The notes below the pieces were generated by a model. The model saw nothing but the letters and a program-made list of their open reading frames with translations, made no database searches and was not told the origin of the DNA. A stretch of DNA of 64,000 bases from Methanohalobium evestigatum Z-7303 (lineage in GTDB: Archaea > Halobacteriota > Methanosarcinia > Methanosarcinales > Methanosarcinaceae). Position numbers and translations under genes: made by a program. This document shows positions 9,819-19,152 of the stretch, in pieces. The stretch lies in assembly GCF_000196655.1 (NCBI RefSeq), contig NC_014253.1, forward strand, positions 744,001 through 808,000, written 5' to 3'. Each line of letters opens with the position of its first letter. The first letter of the stretch is position 1.

Positions 9819-11156
9819 ATGGCAATCCATCCAATTGAATACCGCTATGGAACAGAAGAGATGAAATACGTTTGGAGTGAAGAAAACCGCCTCTACAAAA
9901 TCATGAATGTAGAAGTCGCCCTTGCCAGAGCCGAGGCTGATGTAGGGCTCATACCACAAGATGCTGCAGATAAAATAGCAAAAAGCATTGATTCTGTTAA
10001 ACTTGAACGTGTCAAGGAAATCGAAGATGAAATTAATCATGATATGATGGCAGTTGTGCTTGGTATTTCAGAACAATGTCCAGATGATTCCGGTAAATGG
10101 GTTCATTTTGGAGCAACATCCAATGACATGCTGGATACTGCAACAGGTTTGCAGATAAAAGATGCAGTGGAAATACTTGAGAGTAAACTTAACAATTTGA
10201 TGCAAGCTCTTGTAAATCAGGCAGAAAAACATAAAGATAAAGTTTGTGCAGGTCGCACCCACGGACAGATAGGAGTTCCCACAACTTATGGATTAAGATT
10301 TGCAATCTGGGCTTCTGAAATTTCACGCCATCTTGAGCGTCTGACACAGATGAAACCCCGGGTACTTGTAGGACAGATGACCGGCGCCGTCGGTACTCAG
10401 GCTGCTTTTGGTAAAAAAGGCATTGAATTACAGAAAAAAGCAATGGAATATCTTGGTCTAAGGTCAGTAGATGTCTCAAACCAGATTATCCAGAGAGACA
10501 GACACGCAGAATTTGTTATGTGGATGGCTAATGTTGCTACAACTCTGGATAAAATCGGTATAGAAATACGTACCCTTCAAAGGAGTGAAATAGCAGAAGT
10601 AGAGGAAAGTTTTGGTAAAAAACAGGTTGGTTCATCAACCATGCCGCATAAACGAAACCCCATAAAATCCGAACAGATATGCGGACTTGCCCGTATCATA
10701 AGATCTATGATAGAGCCAGAACTCAGAAACAACACCCTTTGGGATGAAAGAGACCTTACCAATTCATCATCTGAAAGGATTGTATTTCCTGAATCCTGCG
10801 TGCTTACAGACCATATAATAAAACTTGGTACTGGTATTGTTGAAAACCTCAGATTTTATCCAGAAAACATCCACCACAACCTTGAACTACTTAAAGGTCT
10901 CAATATGGGAGAAGCAGTAATGATAGAACTTGCCAAAAAGGGTGCCGGCAGACAAAACGCCCACGAAATTGTGCGAAGAAATGCAATGGAAGCACATGAA
11001 AGCGGCAGACATTTAAAAGACGTTCTGCTGGAAGATTCAGAAGTTTCACAATATCTTGACGACGAAGAAATTGTACAGCTTGTAGACCCTTACAAGTATA
11101 TAGGTACTGCTGTAGAACAGGTAGATGCTGTTGTAGAAAAACTGAAAAAAGAATAA
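9819..11156 (+). CDS. purB: Adenylosuccinate lyase
   Basis: This lyase makes AICAR from SAICAR and AMP from adenylosuccinate in purine synthesis. The 445 residues carry GATSNDMLDTA, AGRTHGQIGVPTTYG with the catalytic histidine, and the fumarase/aspartase-superfamily signature GSSTMPHKRNPIKSE with the catalytic serine. I start at ATG 9819, eight bases behind AGGTGA. A GTG 12 bases upstream is also open but sits inside that ribosome site. It is followed by an 77-base gap and an unrelated gene. Confidence 0.96.
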   Translation: MAIHPIEYRYGTEEMKYVWSEENRLYKIMNVEVALARAEADVGLIPQDAADKIAKSIDSVKLERVKEIEDEINHDMMAVVLGISEQCPDDSGKWVHFGATSNDMLDTATGLQIKDAVEILESKLNNLMQALVNQAEKHKDKVCAGRTHGQIGVPTTYGLRFAIWASEISRHLERLTQMKPRVLVGQMTGAVGTQAAFGKKGIELQKKAMEYLGLRSVDVSNQIIQRDRHAEFVMWMANVATTLDKIGIEIRTLQRSEIAEVEESFGKKQVGSSTMPHKRNPIKSEQICGLARIIRSMIEPELRNNTLWDERDLTNSSSERIVFPESCVLTDHIIKLGTGIVENLRFYPENIHHNLELLKGLNMGEAVMIELAKKGAGRQNAHEIVRRNAMEAHESGRHLKDVLLEDSEVSQYLDDEEIVQLVDPYKYIGTAVEQVDAVVEKLKKE

Positions 11157-11233
11157 TCCAAATTTAACATTCCCCAATCATTTTTTGGGTTGCATAAACC
11201 CTAAATTCTGTTAAACCTGTATTAATATTTAAG

Positions 11234-11887
11234 ATGATATCAGATAAAAATTACAAACTCCTGGAAGAAAAGGCAAAAGAACAGGGAGCAAAAAGTGTCA
11301 GATTAATTCCTGCAGAAAATATTATTGTTGAGAACCGTACCACTTTGAAATGTATATTCGGATGTAACGGGTACGGCAGTCACGTCTGTCCCCCTTTTAT
11401 ACCAACAGTCGATGAATTCAGAAAAATGCTGGATGAATATGACTGGACACTCCTTGTGGACTGGATATCTGAAAATAGGTTTTCAAGAGAAATCAGTGAA
11501 AACTTTGTAAAATACAGTGTATCTCCTCCTGACAACGAGGACATAAAAAAACAACATCATCAAAACCTTAAAACCGTTATGAAAGAAAGGAAAGAAAGGA
11601 TACAGCCAGGAAGCCTTGAACTTGAAAAACTTGCATGGAATCTCGGATATAACACCGCCCTTGCTACGTTCCCTGGAATGTGTACATGGTGCGCCAATAG
11701 TGACTACTCAAATGTCTGCTGCGCAGGATTTGAAGGAAATTGCCATCACCCTACAGTCCGCAGACCCTGTCTTATGGGACTTGGAGTAAGACTGGATAAA
11801 ACTCTTGAACAACTGGGTACTCCACTTCAAAAATTCCCTATGGAAAATGACATTCCATCACAGTATACACTGATACTGCTTGATTGA
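11234..11887 (+). CDS. Cysteine-rich predicted metal-binding protein (DUF2284-like)
   Basis: The 217-residue protein resembles DUF2284, a cysteine-rich family common in methanogens and anaerobes. Conserved clusters are CIFGCNGYGSHVCPPF near residue 40 and MCTWCANSDYSNVCCAGFEGNC near residue 150, with RRPCLMGLG after it. The spacing suggests an iron-sulfur or zinc site. No clear ribosome site precedes the ATG, so it may be translated from a leaderless message. No specific role is known. Confidence 0.75.
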   Translation: MISDKNYKLLEEKAKEQGAKSVRLIPAENIIVENRTTLKCIFGCNGYGSHVCPPFIPTVDEFRKMLDEYDWTLLVDWISENRFSREISENFVKYSVSPPDNEDIKKQHHQNLKTVMKERKERIQPGSLELEKLAWNLGYNTALATFPGMCTWCANSDYSNVCCAGFEGNCHHPTVRRPCLMGLGVRLDKTLEQLGTPLQKFPMENDIPSQYTLILLD

Positions 11888-11895
11888 AAGGAGGT

Positions 11896-12063
11896 TTATT
11901 TAATAATCCCCTGTTCTTTAAGCTGTTTTCTAAACAGCACTTGCCTTTTCCATCTTGCAACATCAGAAGATGGTTTTTTCCTTTTTGATTTCTGTTTTTT
12001 GATTATGTTATCAAGATAACGCAAGTCATTTTCCATAGCATCATCATTTATTTTTTTCTGCAT
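11896..12063 (-). CDS. Small basic hypothetical protein (55 aa)
   Basis: A 55-residue frame tail-to-tail with the preceding gene (8-base gap). It is rich in lysine and arginine (KKQKSKRKKPSSDVARWKRQ) with the pattern of an amphipathic helix, and could bind nucleic acid. The ribosome site is weak. The compact placement between neighbours and the lack of other content supports it, but I recognise no family. Confidence 0.42.
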   Translation of the reverse strand: MQKKINDDAMENDLRYLDNIIKKQKSKRKKPSSDVARWKRQVLFRKQLKEQGIIK

Positions 12064-12284
12064 AATTAAACCACTAAATCATGAATATATTAGCCATATA
12101 CACTTAATGATATGTTCGTAGAGGTATTTAAAAGGATTGTCTAGATATATACATACATATATAAATATTAAAACAAAACTTTTAAAGGTTTAAAGTCGCC
12201 AAAAATTTCAACGCTTTTATAATATTTAAGGCAGAAAAATCAACAGCATCATTTATTATATATATCTATAATTCATAATAATGT

Positions 12285-12460
12285 GATTGACAGCAGACGT
12301 AGAGGATAAGGAATAATTCTACATCTGCTTAAAAGTAGAGACGAGCGGATTTTATGGTTGAGTGGGGGTTCAACCATCAGGGAGATGTGGTTTGATGTAG
12401 TTCTGGCTACCCTGCCTGTATGATGGGGGTTATCACAGGCTGGGTAGCAAACTTCTTCTA
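12285..12460 (+). ncRNA. Candidate structured small RNA with three hairpins
   Basis: The 400-base gap before the URO-D-family gene contains three consecutive hairpins. The first pairs 12293-12303 with 12318-12328 (10 of 11 bases). The second pairs 12354-12361 with 12370-12377 perfectly around loop GTGGGGGT. The third pairs 12406-12419 with 12435-12448 (13 pairs, one mismatch) and shows GGGGG in its apical loop. A TATA-like box (TTTATTATATATAT, about 12252-12265) lies about 30 bases before the first hairpin on the plus strand. No convincing frame is present. The minus strand would be the 3' end of the methyltransferase message, and there hairpin 1 pairs slightly better (a wobble pair replaces the mismatch), so the strand is not certain. 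Confidence 0.5.
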
Positions 12461-12464
12461 AAAT

Positions 12465-13541
12465 TTAGCTGTATTTTCCATACATCTCTGCTGCATCAAC
12501 CATTGCCATTACTTTAATCGGGGCAGCGTTTGGTGGGAATTCACAACCAGCTGACAATATATAACCGTTTGGAGCATTCATACCCTCTTCGATGTTTTCG
12601 CGGCAAATTTCCAGAGTTTCTTCGTAGGTGCTACTTTGAAATAGCGGTGGATTTATGTTGCCACAGATTATATCGTGGTCACCGAATGCATCTATTTGTG
12701 TTTTTATAGATGTTTCTGGTCCAAATAACCAGACATATTTACTTGACCAATCATTTTCTTCCCTCATTTTGACATAATAGGGAATGTTGGCGTTCTGGTC
12801 TGCACATGGATGCATCAGAACCGCTGGAATCCCACGTTCATTTACATGGTCATGTATTTTTTTCACGTAGGGGTAGGCAAATTCTTCAAACATTTTTGAT
12901 GATATCATGGTATTTGATTCAGATGGACCCCCGTCAAATGGTAGTAGAGTTTTTGGACCATATTTATCTGCAAAATAATCAATAGCATTGATAAACATAT
13001 CACTTACCTTATCGAGAATCTGGTGCACAACATCGGGTTTTGTCACTATCCAATTAAAAAATTTAGATGTTTCAGCAACCACCGATGCAGCAGTAAATAC
13101 ACTACCTATCTGTACTGTTACAGGCATTCCGCGTTCTGCACATTTGGATGCAACTTTATCAGCTTCTTTATAAGCGCCAGGTAATTCATTTCTAAAATCA
13201 GGCACTTTTAGGTTTTCTACATCTTCAACTGTATTTACTGGATGTTCCTCTACATAGGGAGCCCCCTGACCCTTTCGATATGGAAAACCAATTTTACCAC
13301 CTAATTCCCATGCTCCACATGAAGCATACCCATACATTGGTGTCTGTTCATAACCATGAAGGCGCATGGATGCAAACTGTGCATCAAAACACTTGTCTCC
13401 GTCTGCATAGAAATCTCCAAGTGAGATTCCTGTTATATTTGCCGCATACCCAAGAATAAAAGGAACCACAGGTACACGGTCAGGTTTTTGCCCGGACATG
13501 ACGGCTGCCATGCGTTCGGGCGGAGTCATTCTTGTACTCAT
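12465..13541 (-). CDS. URO-D-family methylcobamide:thiol methyltransferase (MtaA/MtbA-like)
   Basis: The 358-residue protein belongs to the uroporphyrinogen decarboxylase superfamily but carries the zinc site of corrinoid-dependent methyltransferases: His244-x-Cys246 (MHPCAD) and Cys333 (SAGCEFPPNAAP). Those residues bind the thiol acceptor in MtaA/MtbA, which methylate coenzyme M. The N-terminus TPPERMAAVMSGQKPDRVPVVP is typical. No corrinoid protein or substrate methyltransferase lies nearby, so the methyl donor is unknown. It is not a haem-pathway decarboxylase by these residues. Confidence 0.78.
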   Translation of the reverse strand: MSTRMTPPERMAAVMSGQKPDRVPVVPFILGYAANITGISLGDFYADGDKCFDAQFASMRLHGYEQTPMYGYASCGAWELGGKIGFPYRKGQGAPYVEEHPVNTVEDVENLKVPDFRNELPGAYKEADKVASKCAERGMPVTVQIGSVFTAASVVAETSKFFNWIVTKPDVVHQILDKVSDMFINAIDYFADKYGPKTLLPFDGGPSESNTMISSKMFEEFAYPYVKKIHDHVNERGIPAVLMHPCADQNANIPYYVKMREENDWSSKYVWLFGPETSIKTQIDAFGDHDIICGNINPPLFQSSTYEETLEICRENIEEGMNAPNGYILSAGCEFPPNAAPIKVMAMVDAAEMYGKYS

Positions 13542-13622
13542 TTATAATCCCCCGAATAATACTGCAATTATATATTTGTGTAATAACACATAAAAAGATT
13601 TTCATTTTTATAAGGGAGTACA

Positions 13623-16445
13623 TTATTCAAGCATGCGGTTTAAAAATTCACCTGTATATGACCCATTGGTCTTTGCCACTGTTTCAGGTGTCCCCTCTGC
13701 AATTACTCTACCTCCATGTTCACCGCCTTCCGGACCAAGATCAATTAACCAGTCTGCTGTTTTGATTACATCCAAGTTATGTTCAATTACAATAACCGTG
13801 TTTCCTGCATCAACCAGTCTCTGGAGGACTGAAAGCAATCTTTTTACATCCTCAAAATGCAGACCAGTAGTTGGTTCATCAAGAATATATAAGGTATTCC
13901 CTGTTGAACGTCTGCTAAGTTCAGATGCAAGTTTAACCCTTTGGGCTTCTCCACCTGAGAGTGTAGTTGATGACTGACCAAGTTTGATATAACCAAGACC
14001 TACATCATAAAGGGTCTGCAATCGTTTTTTAATCTTGGGTATATTTTCAAAAAATTCCAGTGCCTCTTCAACGGTCATTTCAAGGACATCTGATATTGTT
14101 TTACCCTTGTATAATATATCCAGTGTTTCTCTGTTGTACCGTTTACCATTACACACCTCACACTGTACATGGACATCAGGCAGGAAATGCATTTCAATAG
14201 TTATTATACCGTCACCTGAACAGGTTTCACATCTTCCACCACGAATATTAAAACTAAACCTTCCCGGTTTATAACCTCTTGCACGGGCAAGTGGTGTTTG
14301 TGCAAACAATTCTCTTATTGGTGTGAATACATTGGTATATGTTGCAGGATTAGACCTTGGAGTGCGTCCAATGGGCGACTGATCGATGGTTATAACTTTA
14401 TCTACATTTTCCAGACCCTTTATATCTTTATATGTTCCGGGTTTTTCTTTTGCACGATGGAGTTTCTGGGCAAGTACCTTATGAAGAGTATCGTTTATAA
14501 GTGTGCTCTTTCCTGAGCCCGATACACCGGTCACACACAACATGACCCCCAGTGGTATATCTACATCTACATTTTTTAGATTGTTTTCTCCTGCTCCAAC
14601 AAGTGATAAGCTGTACATGGATTCTCGTCTTTTTTCTGGTACTTCTATATCCTTCTTTTTGCTCAAGTACTGTCCTGTAAGTGAGGTTTCATCTTCTCTG
14701 ATTTCTTCAGGTGTTCCTTCAGATATTACATTACCACCATGTATCCCCGCACCGGGACCCATATCAACAACATGGTCAGAATTTAGAATTGTTTCTTCAT
14801 CATGTTCTACAACCAATACCGTATTTCCAAGATCCCTGAGGTGTTTAAGTGTATTAATAAGGCGTATATTGTCCCTTTGATGCAGACCTATACTTGGTTC
14901 ATCAAGGATATAGAGCACACCCATAAGACTTGAACCAATCTGGGTAGCAAGCCTTATCCTCTGGGCTTCTCCCCCTGAAAGGGTAGATGCAGATCTGCTA
15001 AGTGTCAGATAATCCAAACCTACATCCATGAGGAAACCAAGTCTGGATGTTATTTCTTTTAATATCATGCGAGCTATGGCATATTCACGCGAATCCAGTT
15101 TTGTTTCAAGTTTTTCAAAAAAGTGGTGTGAATTCTCAACAGATTTTTCAGTTATATCTATTATATTGTTATCATCAATGGTTACTGCAAGAACTTCAGG
15201 CTTTAAACGTTTACCATTACATTCAGGGCATGGCTTATTGCTTATATACTTGTTTAGTTTATCCTTTGTATTTTCAGATTCTGTTTTATTATAAACACGG
15301 GACAGATAAGAAACAACTCCGCGAAAACGTCCTCTCCGTTTCCATACACCACCACGTTTTCCGACATGCTCAAGAGGTATTTTTTCATTTGTACCATACA
15401 TGATTATTTTTTTGATATTGGAATCCAAGTCTTTGTACGGCACATCCATAGAAAATCCATAATGGTCTGCAAGTGACTCAAGAGACTGCATATGGTATCC
15501 GTCTCGTTTGCTCCAGGGTTCAACCGCTCCCTGATGTAGAGTGAGATTCGGATTTGGAACTATAAGTTCAGGGTCGAATTCCATTGTTGTACCCAGTCCA
15601 TGACATTCGGGACATGCTCCCTGAGGGCTATTAAATGAAAACGCCGGAGGCTCCAGTTCTTCAAATCCGATTCCGCATTCAGAACAGGCAAGTTTTTCAC
15701 TAAATATCTGCTCTTCGCCATCTACAACATTTATCATCACTGTGCCGCCACTTTTCTCAATTGCTGTTTCTACAGCTTCAGAAAGACGGTCTTCAATTCC
15801 CTCTTTTATAACCAATCTGTCAACCACTATTTCTATATTGTGTTTCTGGTAACGCCCAAGCTCCAGTTCATCGGTTTCATCCAGTGATACAACATCCCCA
15901 TCAACTCTTACTCTGGAATATCCTTCTGACTGCAAATCAGTAAACAACTTTTTGTATTCACCCTTTCGTTCTCTAATGATGGGACTTAATATGTATATCT
16001 TGCTTTTATGAGGGAGATTCATTATGTTGTCCACTATCTGGTCTATACTCTGTGGCTCGATTCTTCTGCCGCAATAAGGACAGTGTCTTTTACCGATTCT
16101 GGCAAACAACAGTCTGAAATAATCATATATTTCTGTGACAGTTCCTACTGTTGACCGCGGGTTTTTGTTTGTGGTATTTTGTTCAATTGAAATGGCAGGA
16201 GAGAGCCCCTCAATATATTCTACATCAGGTTTTTCCATCAATCCAAGAAACTGGCGAGCGTAGGCTGACAGTGATTCAACATAGCGCCTCTGACCTTCCG
16301 CATATATAGTATCAAATGCAAGAGACGACTTGCCAGAACCGCTAAGACCTGTTATAACAATGAATTTGTCTCTTGGAAGTGTGACATCGATGTTGTTCAG
16401 GTTGTGTTCTTTTGCTCCCCTGATAATTATACTGTTTAATGACAT
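13623..16445 (-). CDS. uvrA: UvrABC excision repair system ATPase UvrA
   Basis: This 940-residue protein is the damage-recognition ATPase of bacterial-type nucleotide excision repair, found in mesophilic methanogens by ancient transfer. Two ABC halves are visible, each with Walker A ([14 protein letters not shown] near residue 32; [13 protein letters not shown] near 640) and signature ([30 protein letters not shown]). Zinc motifs [15 protein letters not shown]...CPECHG and CETCSGDG...CEVCNGKRY are complete. The length matches the family. No uvrB or uvrC is in this window. An upstream ribosome site is weak. Confidence 0.97.
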   Translation of the reverse strand: MSLNSIIIRGAKEHNLNNIDVTLPRDKFIVITGLSGSGKSSLAFDTIYAEGQRRYVESLSAYARQFLGLMEKPDVEYIEGLSPAISIEQNTTNKNPRSTVGTVTEIYDYFRLLFARIGKRHCPYCGRRIEPQSIDQIVDNIMNLPHKSKIYILSPIIRERKGEYKKLFTDLQSEGYSRVRVDGDVVSLDETDELELGRYQKHNIEIVVDRLVIKEGIEDRLSEAVETAIEKSGGTVMINVVDGEEQIFSEKLACSECGIGFEELEPPAFSFNSPQGACPECHGLGTTMEFDPELIVPNPNLTLHQGAVEPWSKRDGYHMQSLESLADHYGFSMDVPYKDLDSNIKKIIMYGTNEKIPLEHVGKRGGVWKRRGRFRGVVSYLSRVYNKTESENTKDKLNKYISNKPCPECNGKRLKPEVLAVTIDDNNIIDITEKSVENSHHFFEKLETKLDSREYAIARMILKEITSRLGFLMDVGLDYLTLSRSASTLSGGEAQRIRLATQIGSSLMGVLYILDEPSIGLHQRDNIRLINTLKHLRDLGNTVLVVEHDEETILNSDHVVDMGPGAGIHGGNVISEGTPEEIREDETSLTGQYLSKKKDIEVPEKRRESMYSLSLVGAGENNLKNVDVDIPLGVMLCVTGVSGSGKSTLINDTLHKVLAQKLHRAKEKPGTYKDIKGLENVDKVITIDQSPIGRTPRSNPATYTNVFTPIRELFAQTPLARARGYKPGRFSFNIRGGRCETCSGDGIITIEMHFLPDVHVQCEVCNGKRYNRETLDILYKGKTISDVLEMTVEEALEFFENIPKIKKRLQTLYDVGLGYIKLGQSSTTLSGGEAQRVKLASELSRRSTGNTLYILDEPTTGLHFEDVKRLLSVLQRLVDAGNTVIVIEHNLDVIKTADWLIDLGPEGGEHGGRVIAEGTPETVAKTNGSYTGEFLNRMLE

Positions 16446-16508
16446 GGTTATAATCCGTTATTTTTAATTTTGTTTTCAAAAATGTGTAAAACCGGTCGGT
16501 CAAACATC

Positions 16509-16748
16509 TTATATTTCATCTATTGTTACTGTACGAAAGTGAAACTTTTTAATTGTACAAAATTTTTGTATCCTGTAATCGTTACCATCTCTGATGCATG
16601 TCTTTATTGCATCCCTGATATTTTCCAGTGCTTTATCAAGAGTTTCTGCTCTTACTTCACAATCTTTAAAAAAGGGGCATTTTACAAGGTATCCATTGTT
16701 CTCTTCATGCACGGTAACAGGTAACTGTATTTTTGAATTCGTCTGCAT
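16509..16748 (-). CDS. HicB-like antitoxin-fold protein, orphan
   Basis: The 79-residue protein has the HicB-type partial RNase-H fold pattern: a strand PVTVHEENNGYLVKCP, followed by the helix AETLDKALENIRDAIKTCI. HicB proteins usually neutralise a HicA RNase toxin encoded next door. No HicA-like frame is seen on either side and no DNA-binding C-terminal domain is attached. It may be a stand-alone member with another role. It lies between uvrA and a TatD-like gene. Confidence 0.62.
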   Translation of the reverse strand: MQTNSKIQLPVTVHEENNGYLVKCPFFKDCEVRAETLDKALENIRDAIKTCIRDGNDYRIQKFCTIKKFHFRTVTIDEI

Positions 16749-16793
16749 GGAGTTGAAGTTTTAAATGAGGATTGCTAAATTAAAGGTTTCGGG

Positions 16794-17648
16794 TTAAATT
16801 TTAATTTCAACATCATAAACTTTTTCAGGGTTTTCTTTATGAACTTTCCAAAATACATCTTCATCATATTTTTCTGCCATTTTCAAGGTACGTTTGGGAA
16901 CTGTTTTTGGACCCATTACTGCACCGGGTCGCTGTGGGTCATCGATATAATCAGTCTCCATCATGAACCTGCTACCTTCTTTAAATGCAGTTTCAACCGA
17001 TTCTTTACCTGAAAGGACTCCGGGAAAAATTCCCAGATTTTCACATATATTTACCATCGGTGGAGAATAATGCTTAACAACACGGTGCAGGTTGATACCA
17101 CTGCGCTTTGCTTTTTTTGTAATGTCATTGAGTTCGGGTTCTCCGACGCTTTCGGTATGAAGCTGTACTGCACAGTCAATTTCTGCACCCAGTGAAAAAC
17201 CATGTTCCATGACTTCGTTGGATGCCCTCCATACTTCATCTGATACGGGATAATGAGGTCTACCCGTCTTTATTCCTACAGCATATCCATCTCTGACATA
17301 TTGAGCCGCAAGGTCAAGTCCGCCTTTCATCACCTCTACAGCATCATCCAGTTTCATGCCGAGATTATCGGTAAGGTTGTTGATTTCTGCCGGATGAACA
17401 CCCAGAACTGGAAACGATTTGACACCTATATCTTCTGTCTGTCGTGTAATATCAATGGTTTCATCAAAAACAGCAGTATAATCCTGAGGTTTTGAAATCT
17501 TGACACCCAGTGTCCAGCTCGGTTTTGTAACAAGGAATATATGAGTTCCACCTGCATTTTTAAAATCCTTTACTGCAGACAATCCCCGTCCTCTCGGGTC
17601 GATATGCATATGATTATCGGTTATTGGAAAAATGGATTTTACAGACAT
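16794..17648 (-). CDS. TatD-like metal-dependent hydrolase
   Basis: The 284-residue protein belongs to the archaeal TatD-related branch of the amidohydrolase superfamily. Metal ligands are suggested by DNHMHID at the N-terminus, VLGVHPAEIN, the HTES stretch, HRVVKHYSPP and the late ETDYIDDP. Substrate is unknown; TatD relatives are DNA/RNA exonucleases or small-molecule hydrolases. I favour the third ATG in MMNMSV, because GTGATG lies four bases upstream; starts at 17657 or 17654 are possible. Confidence 0.75.
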   Translation of the reverse strand: MSVKSIFPITDNHMHIDPRGRGLSAVKDFKNAGGTHIFLVTKPSWTLGVKISKPQDYTAVFDETIDITRQTEDIGVKSFPVLGVHPAEINNLTDNLGMKLDDAVEVMKGGLDLAAQYVRDGYAVGIKTGRPHYPVSDEVWRASNEVMEHGFSLGAEIDCAVQLHTESVGEPELNDITKKAKRSGINLHRVVKHYSPPMVNICENLGIFPGVLSGKESVETAFKEGSRFMMETDYIDDPQRPGAVMGPKTVPKRTLKMAEKYDEDVFWKVHKENPEKVYDVEIKI

Positions 17649-17811
17649 GTTCATCACATCTTATTATCCAAGAATGGGTTTATCTGAAATAAAATATTTG
17701 GATGGAAAATATTTGTATTCATATTATTCCACCACATTATAATTTAAAACTGTATAATTAGTAAATAACTTGAACCCTTATAATTGTTTAAACACAGATT
17801 ACAATTAGTTA

Positions 17812-17892
17812 TTATTTACTATTATTTTTCCACCAGTACCAAATAATCACAGCAATCAACAAAATAATTAATATTAATACATTGTATTCCAT
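17812..17892 (-). CDS. Putative 26-residue single-span membrane microprotein
   Basis: In the 412-base gap before the isocitrate dehydrogenase gene, a 27-codon frame starts with ATG behind TAGGATTGA. The peptide is a short N-terminus, about 17 hydrophobic residues (VLILIILLIAVIIWYW) and a polar KNNSK tail, which is one membrane segment. Such tiny membrane proteins are often missed. AT-rich DNA readily makes such codons by chance, so this stays tentative. The rest of the gap (17658-17811 and 17893-18069) shows nothing but the dehydrogenase promoter. Confidence 0.35.
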   Translation of the reverse strand: MEYNVLILIILLIAVIIWYWWKNNSK

Positions 17893-18069
17893 CTTATCAA
17901 TCCTATATTACTTACATTATATTTGACATTAGTTTACTAAAATTTTTCAAACCTATAATAACTGAACCATAATCCATGATAAATTTAAGTAACGTTTTCA
18001 AATATCAATGATTAAATAGAGCGGGATTTTATACTAAAACACGTATTAAGAGGACTCGGTGATTAAAAA

Positions 18070-19104
18070 ATGAGTAAAAAAGCAGCAGTAATAAAAGGTG
18101 ATGGAGTAGGTCCTGAACTTGTAGAAGCGATGATGAAAGTAGTAAACGCAGCAAAAACCAATGTAGAATTTGTACCCTGTGAAGCAGGAGCAAGATGGTG
18201 GGAAGAAAATGGCGGCAACACGCTGATTCCTGATGAAACATGGAATGTTCTTGAGAACGCTGATGCCTGTTTCAAAGGTCCAACCACAACACCCGGTGGT
18301 ATAGGAACTCCTAAAAGTGTAGCTGTGTCCATTAGACAAAGATACAACCTCTATGCAAATGTACGCCCGACCAAGACATTTCCAAACACCAATGCACCTC
18401 TTGGAGATGTGGATTTTGTCTGTGTAAGAGAAGCCACAGAAGGTCTTTATTTTGGTGAAGAAGCAAAAATTACCGAAGATGCGCACATAGCAATAAGAAA
18501 AGTCACAAGGACTGCATGCAGAAAAATTGCAGAATACTCTTTTGAAGAAGCAAAAAGACGTAACTACGATACAGTCGTAGCTATTCATAAAAGCAACATC
18601 CTGAAACAAACAGATGGTGTATTCTTAGAGGAAGTCCACAAAGTAGGTGAAAATTATCCAGACATTGATATATGGGAATATCACATCGACAACATCGCCC
18701 AGCAGTTGATAAAGAACCCCCAGAACTTCAACAACAAGATACTGCTTTCCACCAACCTGTTTATGGACGTAATAAGTGAGGAATGTTCAGCCCTTATAGG
18801 AAGTATAGGTCTTATTTATTCTGCCAATATCGGAGACAATTTCGCCATGTTTGAACCCGCTCATGGGTCATCTCCAAAATACAAGGGACAGGATAAAGTC
18901 GACCCTGTAGCAACCATACTTGCAGGAGCATGGATGCTTGATTATCTCGACGAGAAAAAACAGGCACAAGCAATTTTCAATGCTGTTGAAAATGTAATTG
19001 AAGAAGGAAAATATATAACCTACGACCTTGGAGGCAGTGCAAAACTCAGTGAAATGGCAAACAGAATCGCTGAATTTACAGAAAAAGAGCTGGAAAAACT
19101 TTAA
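18070..19104 (+). CDS. Isocitrate dehydrogenase / isopropylmalate dehydrogenase family protein (probable Icd)
   Basis: The 344-residue protein is an NAD(P)-dependent beta-decarboxylating dehydrogenase. It shows the N-terminal KGDGVGPELV, the substrate arginines in VRPTKTF and REATEGLYFG, and the metal-binding and nucleotide end GLIYSANIGDNFAMFEPAHGS. The substrate could be isocitrate, isopropylmalate or homoisocitrate. The convergent neighbour resembles a Re-type citrate synthase, so I favour isocitrate and the oxidative route to 2-oxoglutarate. A GAGGACTCGGTGATT stretch precedes the ATG. Confidence 0.8.
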   Translation: MSKKAAVIKGDGVGPELVEAMMKVVNAAKTNVEFVPCEAGARWWEENGGNTLIPDETWNVLENADACFKGPTTTPGGIGTPKSVAVSIRQRYNLYANVRPTKTFPNTNAPLGDVDFVCVREATEGLYFGEEAKITEDAHIAIRKVTRTACRKIAEYSFEEAKRRNYDTVVAIHKSNILKQTDGVFLEEVHKVGENYPDIDIWEYHIDNIAQQLIKNPQNFNNKILLSTNLFMDVISEECSALIGSIGLIYSANIGDNFAMFEPAHGSSPKYKGQDKVDPVATILAGAWMLDYLDEKKQAQAIFNAVENVIEEGKYITYDLGGSAKLSEMANRIAEFTEKELEKL

Positions 19105-19117
19105 AATCAAATATAGT

Positions 19118-19150
19118 GGGTATAAGCCAGACTATACTTATACCCTTTTT
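19118..19150. terminator. Shared hairpin between convergent genes
   Basis: GGGTATAAG (19118-19126) pairs perfectly with CTTATACCC (19137-19145), and TTTTTG follows on the plus strand. It lies between the two convergent stop codons and could end transcription of the dehydrogenase gene and limit read-through from the other side. Confidence 0.6.
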
Positions 19151-19152
19151 GT

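Noticed and set aside
12354-12395. 13-codon frame starting ATGGTTGAG inside the structured RNA candidate
   Set aside because: It coincides with a perfect hairpin stem and has no good ribosome site; structure explains the sequence better.
18070-19104. Calling this gene leuB (isopropylmalate dehydrogenase)
   Set aside because: Family motifs alone do not decide; the facing Re-citrate-synthase-like gene favours isocitrate, so only a family-level call is given.
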